Shown: positions 1 through 20,575 of the stretch, in pieces
Position numbering within the stretch: the first letter of the stretch is position 1
Layout of the letters: every line of letters begins with the position of its first letter
Source of the DNA: Nyssa sinensis
Taxonomy: Eukaryota > Streptophyta > Magnoliopsida > Cornales > Nyssaceae
Direction: 5' to 3'
Assembly (NCBI GenBank): GCA_008638375.1
Contig: CM018046.1
Location: 1,226,501-1,290,500, forward strand
DNA: 64,000 nucleotides
Notes under the pieces: generated by a model
What the model was told of the DNA's origin: nothing
The model's input: only the letters and a program-made list of their open reading frames with translations
Databases searched by the model: none
Made by a program: the position numbers and the translations under genes

Positions 1-1640
1 CTTAAAGATTTGTTCTACGATTTTAATGCAGTTCACTCGTATGTTCCAAAGGTTAACATATTGACTCCATCCCTTAGAATGCTAAATTAACCCACCACAC
101 CTAACCGTCTGGTCAACCAAAAATCTTAAAATATAGTAAATCATCATAGGCCTCGCACCAATAATGCATGTATGTGTCTTTAGTTGAAAGGAATGGGTGG
201 AGAATTTAACCTAAAAATTTTGTAAATTTTTACACTATGGGATAGTTTAAATTTTACACAGTTTCAACTAGTGAGTTTTTAATCAACGATTGTATAAACC
301 AGAATCCTCTATACTTGTACTCCACCAATGTTCCTTGAAGATGTTGTTGCGGGGTTCTTGATGCAAAAAAACTGATTATCTATGTGATTTTGTTGCACAA
401 AACCTTTTGCCAACTTTAGCTTTTTCTCTTTATAAGTACGCAGTAAAAAGGTGTCTCTTGTTTTGTGTAAAAATTCTCTTAAATAGTTAGGATTTTATGC
501 AGCAAATAAGTATCTAAAATTGATTAGGAAACAGTACTATGTGTAGGTCATTTGAACCATCTATCAAATGAAGTCGAACAAAGTCCTTTTGAAAAAAGAC
601 CCCAGGGTCATTCGAACGACCTCATAGGTCATTTGAACATGATAGCAAACAAACTTGGAAGGAGTCCTCTCTTGAAAATACCCAATAGGTCGTTCGAAAG
701 ACCTCTCAAGTTTTTGCATAGTTTGGTTTGAAATCCCATCTTGGTTGTAGTGATACTTCTTATTTATTTAAAACATTTTTATTGCTTAAAAAAATGTACC
801 AATTATGTCAAGATGTTACTTATCACAATTCAATAGAATTAAAACGTTTTATGTAAAATGTGTGTGTGCGCGCAACCAACTTAGGTCAATATATCAAGTC
901 TAGTTACCTTTAATTACTTTTATGTGACCAACAATATGAATTGACCACAAGACTCAACCACATAACACTCGTGAATTGAGAAACATTACAACTCTAATTT
1001 TGTTAAAACAAGATTTGTCAACTTACAAATTAACTCATAATCCTAACACTATTGTAGTATTCCTAATGCATTTTATTGTGTTTGATTTGAGAGGCAATGG
1101 GTAAAGAAAATAAAAGGTTTGCATGGAAGTTGGCGCAGTATCTAATTAGGAAATGTTTGGAATATAGGAAATTATCAAATTTTAAAATAAGTTAATTTTT
1201 ACAAGCTTGTGTGAGTTGAGTCAATACGTATGACCTGGGCTCTACATGTATGCTAAACCAGCCCAAAATTGAAGCTTCATCTATAAAATGAACAAACATG
1301 AACAAGTCACTAAGCCAATTGAATATATACAAACCCGAGCAAACTAATATTTTAACTCTTTTTAAGTACGATATAGTGGGTTCTTTAAAAGTTTTTTTTT
1401 TTATAACAAAAAAAAAACCTAAACATGCAACAATATATTACCAAATTACGATCAAATCCAAATATCAAATGGGCAAATCCAACAATTTAAGATATATCTC
1501 TTGACATTGCAACTCTTTAAATAAACTGTAATAAATGGATCTACACATGATATTTAGATATTAATTGTCTTCATATCTGAACAGCAACAAATAAATATTA
1601 TTTTTCCACTAAAATGAGATTTTAAACTTCTCATCTAATG
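1..1640. other. intergenic, AT-rich 3' flank of receptor-kinase copy A
   Basis: No gene is supported here. The part from about 1410 to 1620 resembles the 3' flank of copy D (13575-13670 joined to 14440-14540), so the duplicated unit once extended this far. Copy A lacks the fold-back repeat that sits in this flank in copies D and E. Confidence 0.6.
541..720. repeat. cluster of TTCGAA-centred near-palindromes
   Basis: Variants of a short motif recur at irregular spacing: GGTCATTTGAAC, GGTCATTCGAACGACC and AGGTCGTTCGAAAGACCT. Several are near-palindromes centred on TTCGAA. No coding potential is visible. It may be a piece of a retroelement terminal repeat, but that is inference. Confidence 0.4.
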
Positions 1641-1734
1641 AAACTTATGAAAGTTCCATTGCTACATACACTCTATATAAATCAATGTAATGTCTACAAG
1701 TTTGAAGGCAGAGAAAAAATAGAATTCTCATCAC

Positions 1735-5435
<3,701 letters not shown>

Positions 5436-5459
5436 CATAACCAAAACCAGTTTGTGCAT

Positions 5460-5707
5460 TTCTGTTTTTCTGCCAAGGCAATACGAGTTCTACATTCACA
5501 ACTTTTCGCCTAATTAATTACACTAACGTTCTTATCTGTCTACAGGGAAACCGGGTCAACGAAGAGAAGAGAATTTTAATACGACTTCTTTATTACAAAC
5601 ACAAACACATAAATATACAAATAAATAGACAAAATTACCCAAACCTTCTCGTCTAATTTATCAGCCCAACCCCACATCAATGGCAGCTCGTGTTGCCATC
5701 CCATAAT

Positions 5708-5748
<41 letters not shown>

Positions 5749-6448
5749 ATCTTTTGATAGTGCACCCATCTTCTTTGTCGCATTTAGTATTTCCCTTTTT
5801 TTTAATATTATAAAATTACGAACATGTATGCTTTTGTATTACTCTGGAATATTGAGTTTAGGAATATATTACTCTTGTCAAGAAATAAGGTATTTTATAT
5901 ATATATATATATATAGTCATTTATATTATTAAAAATATAGCTGAAAATAACAAGTAGATAGATTATTGAATAATCCTTTTGAAAAAAAAAATTTCTGGCT
6001 AAGCAACTATATATAAATAAATATATACCTACATACAAATACATATATATTTATTTATTTATTTATTTATTTAAATACACATATTCATATATACAGCACG
6101 GATTGAAAGGTCATGCCCCTCAAATTTGATTATTGTATTTTTTACTCTTAATTATGTTAGAATATTTTAATAAAATAGGATATCCCAACCCAAATTTTTG
6201 ATATATTCACATAAAATCTCCTAAATTTTAATACATGATATTTGAACATTTCAAAATTTTAAATATTATTTTTTTTATCACTAATTTTGTTAGAATTTTT
6301 TAACAAAATAAGACTTCTCCCCTCCACCCTTCCTCAAATTTATTTATTTTTATATTCATATGAATCTCTTAAATTTTTATATTTTAATTTGCTCCTTCTA
6401 ACTAAAATTTCAGGATCCGCCACTATATGAAATACATTGTTTTTCCTA
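5460..6448. other. intergenic promoter side of copy A, simple repeats and a degenerate element
   Basis: It holds a (CA)n-(TA)n tract at 5706-5748, (TA)n near 5899-5914 and (TTTA)n near 6050-6075. From about 6105 to 6422 an AT-rich block contains two diverged internal copies of one segment. It ends AGGATCCGCCAC, which recalls hAT-type MITE ends; this classification is weak. No gene is seen. Confidence 0.5.
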
Positions 6449-7025
6449 AAATTCCCATTAATTATCGGGCTTCCATTGTAGTAATGGACAAACCATTTAC
6501 ACTATGTTTGGATGGAAGATTCGAAGAAGGAATGGAAGGAAAGGAAAAGCTTATATCATTTTGTTTAAAAATTAAGAGGAAAAGGGAAATGGATCGAAAG
6601 GAGGAGAGCGTACCCTCAATTTTAGTAATTTTTGGATACCTCCAAAGTGGCCCAACGGGAAAAAAAAAAAATTTGATACAATTTTACTATACCAAGATTT
6701 CACAGTAAAATTATAAACCAAAAAAAAAAGTAACATCTCTTACAACAAACATAATAGTAAATCAAAAAAAATCATTTACTTATAAACCTTGTCAACAAAC
6801 AAATAGGAGGATTGGCCCTCTAACCCAGATAAAAGCTTTAAACAGACATTTCCTTCTTTCATTTTTGCCAACATATCAAGGACAGACACACAATACTACT
6901 TTTCCATTTAATGTCTTTATATTCACTTTATATCACATCACCACATTTTCAATAATACTGAAATCATTTTTTTCTAAATTCCCATTAATTATCGGCTCCA
7001 TTGTAGAACAAACTTTGTGACAAAG
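6449..7025. repeat. MITE fragment between two copies of the tail of receptor-kinase copy B
   Basis: The stretch starting TCCCATTAATTATCGG appears at about 6452-6499 and again near 6980-7020, and both resemble the 3' coding end of the A/D/E genes. Between them, from 6500, lies a fragment of the Tourist-like element seen whole at 21060-21559. It begins CACTATGTTTGGATGGAAG directly after TTA and keeps the AGCTTATATCAT block. Homology fades at about 6670, so the 3' end of the element is lost. Confidence 0.6.
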
Positions 7026-10000
7026 CTTCGGACTTGCTTGCCTCAGGCACACTTCTTCCGGTGGAAAATGCAGGTTGTTTTGGAGCAGGTAAAAGCATAG
7101 TTTCATCAGCTAAGCATAGAAATTACATCTTCCATGATCGGTCTATCATGTTGCACTTTCTTGTACGCATAAAAGACCCACAGTGAATGGTTCTCAACAA
7201 CTGGTGTTCAGCACATGAATTGTCTAGTGTTGGATCCTTCAACTCCCTTTGCTGTCCCATCTTTCCATAGCTCCCATGCCTAACATATTATAACTGTCAT
7301 TGTCATATCTATGCTATGCTTTATTGTTCTACATTCCAATGATTTGGTTTAAGCAAATACAATTAAAATAAATACTCTATACAAACTTACATATGCTATT
7401 AGGTTGAGTGGACGGTCCAGATCATAGAAGCTAGTGTTTCTCCTACCACTCACAATTTCTAGGATCAAGACTCCAAAGCTAAAGACATCAGACTTTACTA
7501 GAAGATTCCTTCCATGGCATATTCAGGAGACATGTAACCACTACATAAAATAATTGAAAAAACTCCTTAGTTTATAAAGAAAATAGTCAACAATATGTAA
7601 AGCCTAAAACTTCAAGTCATCCATATAGAGAGAAGTTTTCACTTACTATGTCCCAACAACCCTTTTAGTAATTACTTCAGTTTCATTTTGCTTGAAAATT
7701 CTTGCCATACCAAAAGCAGATATCTTAGGATTCATGTTTTCATCTAACAATACATTGCCAGCTTTTAAATCTCGATGAATCACTCTCATTCTTGAATATT
7801 TATGAAGGTAAAGCAATCCTTGAGCAACCCCTTCAATTATGTTCATACGTTTTCTCCAATCTAGTAGCTTTTTTTTAGCTGGATCTGTCTCAACAATTAT
7901 ATATATTCGAAGTAATTATTAACTTAGAGCATAAGACATGAGATAAATGAATTTCAAATTATGTGAACCAAGGAAAATAGAAAATGTTAGAAATATAGCA
8001 TACCAAAGAGGAAGAAATCCAAGCTCTTGTTGGGCATATACTCATAAACTAACATCTTTCTTCTCCATGGATGCAACACCCCAAAAGTCGAACAAGATTT
8101 GTATGCTGGAGTTTGGCAATGAGTATAAGTTCATTCTTGAACTCCACAAATCCTTGCCTTGATGTTTTCAAAAGTCTCTTAATTGCTATTTCTCGCCCCT
8201 CAGATAATATTCCCTTTTATAATAATCCAAAGGCCATTCACAATATTAGACAAAAACTAATCAAATTTCATTTGACAAAATTTGCAAATTACCTTGTAAA
8301 CAGGTCCAAAACCACCCTGTCCCTAGTTTCTTTTCATTTGAAAAGCCATTTGTGGCTGCAACAATAGAGGCAAAGCTAAATATCTTCAAATCATGACCTT
8401 CCCTCCCTTCATTTTCAATTTCGTTCGCATTGTTAAAACTGTCTGAAGCTGTCAACTCATGTAGCAGTTTTTTCCTCCTCCCCTATTAGCAACAGCTCCA
8501 TTAGTACCACTTACCACTCACAAGTAAATTCAATATATAACTATATCTGGAAATATATGCATCTGTATATCATGTGCTAACTATGAGACAAATACCTTCT
8601 GTTCTATGCTTTTTGATTCTTAGATAGCAGAACAAGCCCAGGAAAAGTACAAGTAGAGAAATAGCTACAGCAATGATTAACCATATCCACCTCCTGTTTT
8701 CTGCAAAAATATCATTTAATTTCTTAAATAATTGATTACCATTTGGTAAAAAATTTCATGTATTATCTTGTATCTACAGTCTTCTAGAATTTAATGCTCT
8801 ATAATCACAACGATACAAGATGAATAATCACAAATCCAGTAGGGAAACAAACACAACTTTCCTTTTAACTTTCCAATTCAATGATCAATTTTTGGATGAG
8901 TTTTGGAATAGGCTGGGAAACTCAATGCAGATCAAAATGGAGATTAAAAGAGACTTACCTTTGGATGAATTTCCTGTGTTTGATGAATTGCCTGAATCAT
9001 GACTATAAATGATCCCGGCATTTGGGTTATCATCACGAGGCTCCAAATTACCACTCCAAATTGTACAACCGGTTCCATTGCTATTGTTGATAAAGGCAAC
9101 ACAATTGCAATCATTCCAGCACCTTTCCATACAATCACTAAGGCTTAGGCTTGAATTGAAGTCATTACTTCCAGTGTTGTTTGTAAAATATCTCCTCCTT
9201 CGCTTGAAGCTATCATTATGGCCTCTGCAGTGTGGCTCTGGCACCACTGAATCTGCACACCCAGTATCTGACTGATACCCATAACAAAAATCAGCAGGAC
9301 TAATGCAAAGCCCTTGATTACCACCATCCCTAATTTGCCCTTCTGGATTCAAGAACCACATGGGTAAATTTTGAGTAGGATCATACAAAAACATGAAGCT
9401 CTGATCAATATGAGGTGAAAAAGTGAAGGACCTCTCATCATTATTATATATGTAACGGAGGTTGTAACTGTACAAGGAAAAACCAGCATTCAATGCAGGC
9501 ATGAATTCAAAACTTTGATTTCTCAGAACCCCACTCTTCCAATAAACCTCCCCTCGCCGGTAAACGACGAGCTGTCCCGACTCTTGGGTGGGTTCCCAGC
9601 TCAAAGTAAAAGCCCCAGAAGCCGCGACATAATTACTTAGCCAAGAAGTAAGCGACCAATTTTTCCCAGTTCTCAGGTTTTGACCTAGTTTCATTCCAGG
9701 CAAAAGCGTGTCGGTAGGATGATCAAAGCTTTGCCATAGAATCCGCTTCTCAGTTTGATCCATGAGAACGAAGTTACCTGAATCAAGTAGAGTTGCAGTA
9801 ACATTCCCCGTCGCCACTTGATCAGAGATATTCAAAAGAGTGCTCCCTCCACTGGTAATCTTCAGTACTCCTGAGCTATCAATGGTGAGAACTCCAGAAT
9901 TGTTCAAAAGAGGTGTGTTTGGATTGGCAACCCATACCTTCCTAGCTAGGTAATCATCATTAGTGTACCATATTCCGAAATAACTGTACTTCGTGTAGTC

Positions 10001-10190
10001 CAAAGTGAAAAATCCTAAAGTGAAGTTCCCACCTGGAGAAACAAGAGGATTAGAGGAGGAGTTGAGTTCATCACCAATTCGAATAGTGTTTGCTCCTGCT
10101 ACGAGAGAGGAATCGAGTCCCCAAATGCACAAGAATGCAAAGATGAGAAACGAAATTAGATTCACAGAGCCTCCTGCTCTGGTGGCGCCA
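7020..10190 (-). pseudogene. S-domain (G-type lectin) receptor-like kinase, copy B, broken
   Basis: Exon 1 (8959 to about 10190) is open over most of the lectin, S-locus glycoprotein and PAN regions and is the best preserved part. The ATG present in D and E is retained, but 2 extra bases follow it, so it reads into a stop. The open frame has no in-frame ATG before the signal peptide. The TM exon (8596-8700) is intact. Exon 3 (8293-8509) has two 1-bp insertions, one inside the glycine-rich loop. Exon 4 (8004-8213) has lost one base. In exon 5 the catalytic DFG reads AFG. Exon 6 has a frameshift that creates stops near 7497-7505. The last exon is degenerate. This copy cannot make a working kinase. 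A secreted or membrane lectin fragment is conceivable only with a non-AUG start. Confidence 0.9.
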
Positions 10191-10199
10191 TTATTATTA

Positions 10200-11464
10200 G
10201 CAGTTTATGTAATTTTCTGTCAAGCCATTACACACAGAAATAATGGTTCTGTTCCACGTGCCGTCCCAAACATAAATAGGTGAGGCATCCCCGACAGGAA
10301 CTCAAACATTAACCTAAACATAAATTTGAGTTTAGATTTCTTTAAAAAAATCATCTTCGATTGTTTCAAATTTATTTTTATTTAAATATGAATTTGTATA
10401 ATATTATTCACAAATTCAAATCCATTACTAATAATTCAAATTTAAACTTTTAAAATGTAATAAAGAATATTTTTTAAAACAATAAAAAAAAATTGAGTAA
10501 AAAGATGACTATAAAAGAACTTCAAACTTAAAAAAATAATTTATTTAAATTTGAATAATCATTAAAGATGTCCCAACCATCTTAGTTTAAGCATGTAATT
10601 AAAGATATGTTATAAAATAGAAAAAATAGTCATGGACCCCACCCATACGAACAAACAAGCATGTCAAACATTGACTAAGGTTGTGTTTTAGTTCGGTCTA
10701 TTGATCGTATTTAGTGTCTATTTATTATTGTTGAATTTAACTGATAATTGATTATAAGTTAATTAATTAATAAAGAATTAATTGATTCTAAGTGATTAAT
10801 TGGATGTTTGGTAACGAAATGTCTTGTTTATCTTTTAATTATATTAAAAATGATTTTTGTGTGATTAGCTACATATGTTTTTATTAAAACATAAAAATAA
10901 ATATTAATGAATTAATAAGTTATACAATTAATTTAATATAAAATAATTTTAAATATAAATTAAGTAATTTATAAATGATATAATTAAAAGAACTTATTTT
11001 TACTATATTCTATTTATATAATTAAAAACATTAAAATATAGATTATTAAATATATGTATATATTAAATATAAAATATAGAATATATAATTATATATATTA
11101 TAATTACATAATAAATATATTTAATTGCTTATATTCATGTAATATAAACAATTAATTTTTTTTTAATGTATCGTGCACTAAGTAATTAAATGAAATAATT
11201 TCATAAATGATAATTGCAAATATCTGTAATTATAATAATCATCCGTTTAATAAGACTTATATAATAAAAAAATTATAATATGACATAAAGTATCTTTCAT
11301 GTGCATGACATATCTGTAATTATTCTAAATAAAAATTATAGAGACGGCGTTGCGAAAAAATAAATACATAAAATCTGGACGGTGATTGGGTCGAGGCACA
11401 GATACTAGCCTTAACGAACAAGCTCAAAAGAAAAGTGGGACATATCAAAACTCAATTCAAACAG
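10200..11464. other. promoter side of copy B with an AT-rich insertion
   Basis: The segment GGACGGTGATTGGGTC, found 277 bp upstream of the ATG in copy D (18601) and similarly in E, lies about 1.2 kb upstream here (11377). An AT-rich block of roughly 650 bp, starting after CATTGACTAAGG near 10680 and ending near 11340, accounts for most of the extra length. It looks like inserted DNA, but I could not define its ends. No coding region is seen. Confidence 0.5.
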
Positions 11465-11778
11465 TTAACCCAAACTGGCCCAAACCCAATTTTAAATCCA
11501 AAAAAAGTTAACCCGAACTTGTTTCAAACTAAAATAAGTTAATAATCGGACTAAACCCCGAAACCAAACCCTAGAAAATTATTTTTTATTTTTATTTAGC
11601 AAGCATATATTCTATATCATCCAACCCAGTAAATAATATATTATATACAATCATAAAATTACTAGTACAAATTGCAAAATGGTGCACATCTCCAAAGTTT
11701 GGAAAAATATTAGAAAAAAGGATTTAAAAATATAAATAAAAATAATAATATTAACTTTCAGTGCATTATCATCCAGCC

Positions 11779-11809
<31 letters not shown>

Positions 11810-12040
11810 CAAAGTGTGTATATAAAAATATTGTTCCTAACATAATCTAAAGTTGGGTTCGGGTTGGACTCGTATTTCCAAGGCCTTCAACCAAGTCTGG
11901 TCTGAATTAAAGTCGAACTTATGTTTTTTTTGCCCAAACCCGTCTCAAATTATAAAATAAATTGTTCAACTTCAAAAATGTTCAACTTGAGCTCGGACTA
12001 GACTCGAGTTAAGTCACTCAAATTACACCCCCAGCATTTT
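11465..12040. repeat. dispersed-looking AT-rich element with a (TA)n tract
   Basis: Word motifs such as GTTAACCCGAACTTG, GGGTTCGGGTTGGACTCG and CGAGTTAAGTCACTCAAATT flank a (TA)n run at about 11780-11808. These phrases are typical of non-autonomous repeats in dicot genomes. No ORF or clear terminal repeat could be fixed. Confidence 0.35.
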
Positions 12041-12249
12041 TATTCAAGATTGTAGGCCTAATGGCCGTGACTGGATTTTATTAATAAATTCTCTTATCTT
12101 TGAAAAAAAATAAAAAAACCTTAGCATTTTCCATTTTCATAATAGCACATGAGATCAATGTGGTGTCTTCATGTTAATTGGTACTTGGCAAAGGTAATTG
12201 CAAAAGGCATACCCAAAATGGTGCCCAAGGCACAGTCTAGGGAAAAAAA

Positions 12250-12690
12250 AAAGGATAAATTATATTTATCTTTCTTGAAATTTTTTACAATTATACTGAT
12301 ATCTTTTGATGTTTCTATAATTTTATTGACCTCTCCTACTTACTTGATAATATACTAATACTTCTCCCTAATCAAAATAACAAAACTGCCCCTTTTATTA
12401 TTTTTTATATTTTTAAAATTTTGGCCAATTTTTTCTAACTTTTTTAAAAGATTTTTTTTATTTTATATAAAAATAAATTTAACATTTAAATTAATATTTA
12501 TTTGGAAAATGAAAAAATAATTTAAAAAAAAGGTCAAAATTAAAATATATATATAAAGGGGTAGTTTTGTCATAATGAAAAAAAAATTGACAGGAGGAGG
12601 TATTTGTATAATGTCATTTAAAGTAGAAGAAATCAGTACAATTCACAAACCTTAAAGATGTTAGTGTAATTGTGAGAAATTCCAATGCCG
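12250..12690. repeat. long fold-back (palindromic) element, copy 1
   Basis: The left part reads like the inverted right part. It starts with CTTTCTTGAAATTTTTTACA and ends with TGTTAGTGTAATTGTGAGAA; an ACTGCCCC/GGGGTAGTTTTGTC pair lies nearer the middle. Family copies lie at 13676-14200, 33285-33795 and about 53424-53900. This copy is the most diverged of the first three. Confidence 0.65.
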
Positions 12691-13066
12691 CCTCTAGCAT
12701 AAAGCAAGTAAAGCGATTGCTTTAGCCCCACTTATGATGAAGGTCTCATATTTTGTGTATATTTATAATACATTTATATTAAAAGTAGAAGTATAAAGGA
12801 CATAAAACTCTAAACCTAATTAAAAAAATGCCCCATATTCCATAAATATTTGTATTAAAAATAAAAGTATAAGGTGCATAAAACACTCAACTTTATAAAA
12901 TAAAATAAAAAGGCTTCATATCCCATAAATGTCAAAATCAACAATTTTTTTTTACCAATAATATCTTGTACAAAAAAAAGAAAAAAACCATAAAAATTAA
13001 AATAAAAAAAAATTTGAACCCTTCGTAATAAATACAACCAATTCATAATTCATCTCTTTCACACCT
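12691..13066. other. AT-rich intergenic stretch
   Basis: A phrase at about 12687-12735 (GCCGCCTCTAGCATAAAGCA) recalls ends of common plant repeats. Within it, about 12770-12850 and 12850-12920 are two rough copies of one AT-rich segment. No gene is supported. Confidence 0.35.
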
Positions 13067-13330
13067 ACTCGCTATCTCTTTGTCTTTCTCTCCCTCAAGG
13101 CTCTTTCTTTCTCTAATCTCTCTCAATCTTTCTACTTAACTTAAGTACCATATAACATTCTCTTAGTTTTGAAATATCAGGAGAAGAGTGAATCAAATTA
13201 CTATCTATCTCAATTTTTTTTTCCTACCAAGGTAAGTCTGTCATTTTTTTTTCTTTTATCATATATTATTTGTTTAATTTTAATTAAAAATAAACTAAAA
13301 TAATTCAACTGTGAAGATTTTTAATTATTG
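13067..13330 (+). repeat. 260-bp direct repeat R1, left of the D unit
   Basis: A CT-rich tract beginning CTATCTCTTTGTCTTTCTCT leads to AAGGTAAGTCTGTCAT and then an AT-rich tail. The same sequence recurs at 20310-20575. The AAG|GTAAGT core looks like a 5' splice donor after a CT-rich leader, so this may be an old untranslated first exon. The two copies bracket the D unit. Confidence 0.65.
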
Positions 13331-13675
13331 GTAAACAATGGCAGAACTAGATCCTAAATGATAAAATTAGGGGAAAAAATTTAAAATTTAATAGTGTCTC
13401 TTATACATATATGAAAAATTTTGGAGGGACAACTTCTAATTTTTAAAAGAACTCCTATATAAAACAGTGTTAATAAATCAATTTTCAAAATTTTGGGGGG
13501 CCTCCCCATGCATGGGTCATCAAATTTAAATCAAATTCAGGCTTCAAAATTTTTCTTTGAAAGAAGAAATAAAAAGTAAACATGCAACAATATGTTACCA
13601 AATTTTGTTCAAATTCATATTTCAAATATGCCATTGGATTAAAATTGACTCCAACAATTTAAGATATATTTAAGG

Positions 13676-14200
13676 GTAATGTTACACTGAACCTCTCTGT
13701 TGAAATTTATAACAATTACACCAATCTTTCTTAAAATTTCTGAAATTATACTAATCGTACTCTACTTTATAAAATATTATACAAATACCTTCATCCTGTC
13801 AATTTTTTTTTCAAAATGATGAAATTGTCTCATTTTATTTATTTATTTTTACATTTTTCCAATTTTGATAAATTTATTCTAACTTTTTTTTTAAAAGGTT
13901 TTTAAATTTTTTTATTTAAAAACAAATTTAAGGTAAATAACTTATTTTTATTTTATATAAAAATAAATTTAAAGTTTTTATCAATATTTATTTGAAAAAT
14001 GAAAAAAAAAAAAAAAGTTGGCCAAGATTTTAAAAATTGAAAAAAAAAAATGAAAGAGATAGTTTTATCATTTTAAAGAAAAAATTGACTGAAAGAAAAT
14101 ATCTGTATATTATTTTATAAAATATGAAATGTCAGTATAATTTCAAAAATCTCGTAATTGTCATAAATTTTGAGAAAGGTCAATATAATTTACCTTATAT
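13676..14200. repeat. long fold-back (palindromic) element, copy 2
   Basis: The left arm contains TGAAATTTATAACAATTACA. The right arm contains TTGTCATAAATTTTGAGAAA, its imperfect reverse complement, and the inversion continues inward through AT-rich sequence. It lies in the 3' flank of copy D and is shared at the same place with copy E. Confidence 0.7.
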
Positions 14201-14604
14201 TTAATGTACAAGTCTTGGAGATGGGGTCGCATATCCTGAATTTGTTTCTAGTTACCTGCTCAAAAACATGTGGTTAACAAGTTTTCATCAAAATGGACAG
14301 AAAAAAAAAAAGATATATAAGAATCAAAATTGTTACGAGCATGATTTGATTCATGTTCATGATTTTGTACATCTCCGCCAAATAAAAATAGGAATAAATG
14401 CCATGACCAAATTTGCAAAGCCAATCATTCTCTTCATTTTACACCTCTTTAAATGAACTATAATCAATGGATCTCTACATGATATTCAGATTAATTGTCT
14501 ATATATCTGAACAACAACAAATTAATATAATTTTGATATTGAACAAATTTTTGAACTGCACATCTAATGAAACTCATGAGTTCCATTGCTATATATACGG
14601 TATA

Positions 14605-14642
<38 letters not shown>

Positions 14643-14714
14643 AATGCAATGCCTGCAAGATTCAAGGCAATTGTTAAATAATTGAATCAGAGAAAAGATA
14701 GAAACTGCCATCAC
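14201..14714. other. 3' flank of copy D
   Basis: No gene is seen. The stretch is nearly identical to 33800-34348. It ends in a (TA)n tract at about 14606-14640, which in the E unit has become (CT)n followed by (TA)n. A 3'UTR of the receptor kinase probably lies in the last 200 bp, but no polyadenylation site could be fixed. Confidence 0.5.
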
Positions 14715-18320
<3,606 letters not shown>

Positions 18321-20223
18321 AATTATTAGCAGTTTGTGTAACTTTTTCTGTCAAACCCTTGCCACTTTTCTATGTGATGATATATAATTATATATACGAT
18401 TCAACAGTGTGTTGCCAATCCACTTAAGGCATTGACTAAGTGGACATTGATTTAGAAGATAGGCTGGGTTGGGTTTTGGTTTGAGAAGCGGCTAACAGAA
18501 TCTGGACAGGTCACATTAGCAGCCGGCTATCTTGACTTGACCATATCATCATGGGGAGTGTTACAAAAATATAAAAAAAAAAAAAAAAAAAAAAAAACCT
18601 GGACGGTGATTGGGTCAAGGCTTAATGAATCAGCTCAAAAGAAGACTTTTGGTCAAGATCCTAAATTGTAAAAGGAATGAAATAACAAGAGCAAAATAGT
18701 CGCACATCCCAAAACTCCTTTACATTCAATAATAATTTAAAGGAGTTGGTTCTCTCATGTAAGAAAGAACCTAAAAAGAACTTGTGTAAAGAATAAAGCA
18801 AGTCAGAAATATTGAAAAAAAACTGGCCAAAAAAAAATTTTCCTATCATGTGGAGTCATAAAAATTCAAATGAATTAATGACAACTATTCAACAATATTT
18901 AAACAAATAAACACAATAACAATAATACTAATAATAGAAAGAGTAATGTTACATATTTTTAAATTTTATACTTATTTATATTTTTAATGTGATGTAACAT
19001 TAGCAGATGTTTTTTGAGAATTGTATGAGTCTAAAAGCACTGCAAATACTACATCACAGAAATACAAATCGGAGATACATAGATAGAAAAAGGGAAGAAA
19101 AAAACACGGAACAATACCCTAAGTTTATGCCTAAAGATTGAGATATACAATTTGTTAGAGAGGGAGCAAGAAACTACCTCTTACGATTGAAAAGATCAAA
19201 AAATTTCACCACAAAAAATATCCATAAGCAGTTTTTGTATAGCAACATCTCTATTGTGATAATATTTGAGGCACTAATGTTGTTCAACCGTGTACTAGTA
19301 GTTACCAATCAACCCAAGGCATTGACTAATGTTGGTTTAGAAGATTGTCTGGATTGGGTTCGAGAGTTTGCAAAAAATCTGGACCATGTTTGCAGCTGCC
19401 TATCTTGACCATTATGTGGGGTTGAAAAAATAAAATTCTGGCCTCAAAAGAAATGTTATTAGTATCAAAGTCCTATCCAATTGTTACTGAGTGCTCCCTT
19501 GACGATTCGATTCCCCTTTATTTTGAAAAGGGCTTCACTTTAAAAATGCAATTACTAATTTGTTCACTTAGATTGTTCTTATATTAATTTTCAATTAAAA
19601 ACATTTGTGTACTTTTGTTTTAAATTCAAAAAAGAACAACCAATCTCAAATTTGGGTAAAAGATTATTTTGTTGTGGCTCTACTCTTCTTTCTAAAGTTA
19701 AGCTCTTTTGAAGGAGCAATTATTTAGTAGTCTCTTGAAAATCATGCCTATAAGAGTGTATTCTACGTGTACATGTGACCTATCATTTAACTGTTGAGAC
19801 TGATCTATTCAATAATTTCTCATCTTGAAGTGGATATAGTGAGTTTAAAGCCTTGTATATCTTGCACTTTTTTCCTTCCTTCTATTGATAAAATGATTTT
19901 AAAAAAATTAAATGAAACGCTGAAGTGATACTCTTTTACAATATATACGCGTCTGTGTGTATTTTGCAAAAGATGATAGAATAGATGAAGATTCCTAATG
20001 TATAAACATAGAGTTGATATAAAGAATGTCAATTAATATGTTGACGTGTAAATTATTACCATCAACATATTAAGAATTCTGTTCTGTACTATCTTTTGAT
20101 TTTGCTAAATTGAGAAAGAGAAAATGAGAGAAGAATTTGCTGATAATTGGAACTGAATTTGCTGTACTATTTTTTATGTTTATGATTTTGTTAAACTGGA
20201 TTTGCTGAACTGAATTGTTGAAT

Positions 20224-20250
<27 letters not shown>
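18321..20250. other. promoter side and distal flank of copy D
   Basis: A TATATAATTATATATACG stretch lies about 65-80 bp upstream of the ATG. Further out are an A-run near 18573-18596, the GGACGGTGATTGGGTC motif shared with B and E, and a segment at 19281-19400 that resembles the proximal promoter again (GGCATTGACTAA). No other gene is supported. Confidence 0.55.
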
Positions 20251-20254
<4 letters not shown>

Positions 20255-20309
20255 TTTATGACATAATTATGATATTACGGTTCGATTTCGATTGATCCGA
20301 TGGTTGAAT

Positions 20310-20575
20310 CGGTGACTCACTATCTCTTTGTCTTTCTCTCCCCCAAGGCTCTTTCTTTCTCTAATCTCTCTCAAACTTTCTAATCAACTTAAGCAGCATA
20401 TAACATTCTCTCAGTTTTGAAATCTCAGGAGAAGAGAGAATCAAGTTGCTATCTGTCTCATTTTTTTTTTCTAACAAAGGTAAGTCTATCATTTTTTTTT
20501 CTTTTATCATGTATTATTTGTCTAATTTAATTAAAAATAAACTAAAATAATTCTACTGTGAAGATTTTTTTATTG
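20310..20575 (+). repeat. 260-bp direct repeat R2, right of the D unit
   Basis: It matches 13067-13330 from CTATCTCTTTGTCTTTCTCT to the AAGGTAAGTC core and the AT-rich tail, with scattered substitutions. It starts about 60 bp beyond the right breakpoint of the D unit. Confidence 0.65.

Noticed and set aside
6427..6708. 93-codon plus-strand frame
   Set aside because: It runs across the duplicated tail of copy B and a MITE fragment; it is chance coding through a GA-rich transposon arm.
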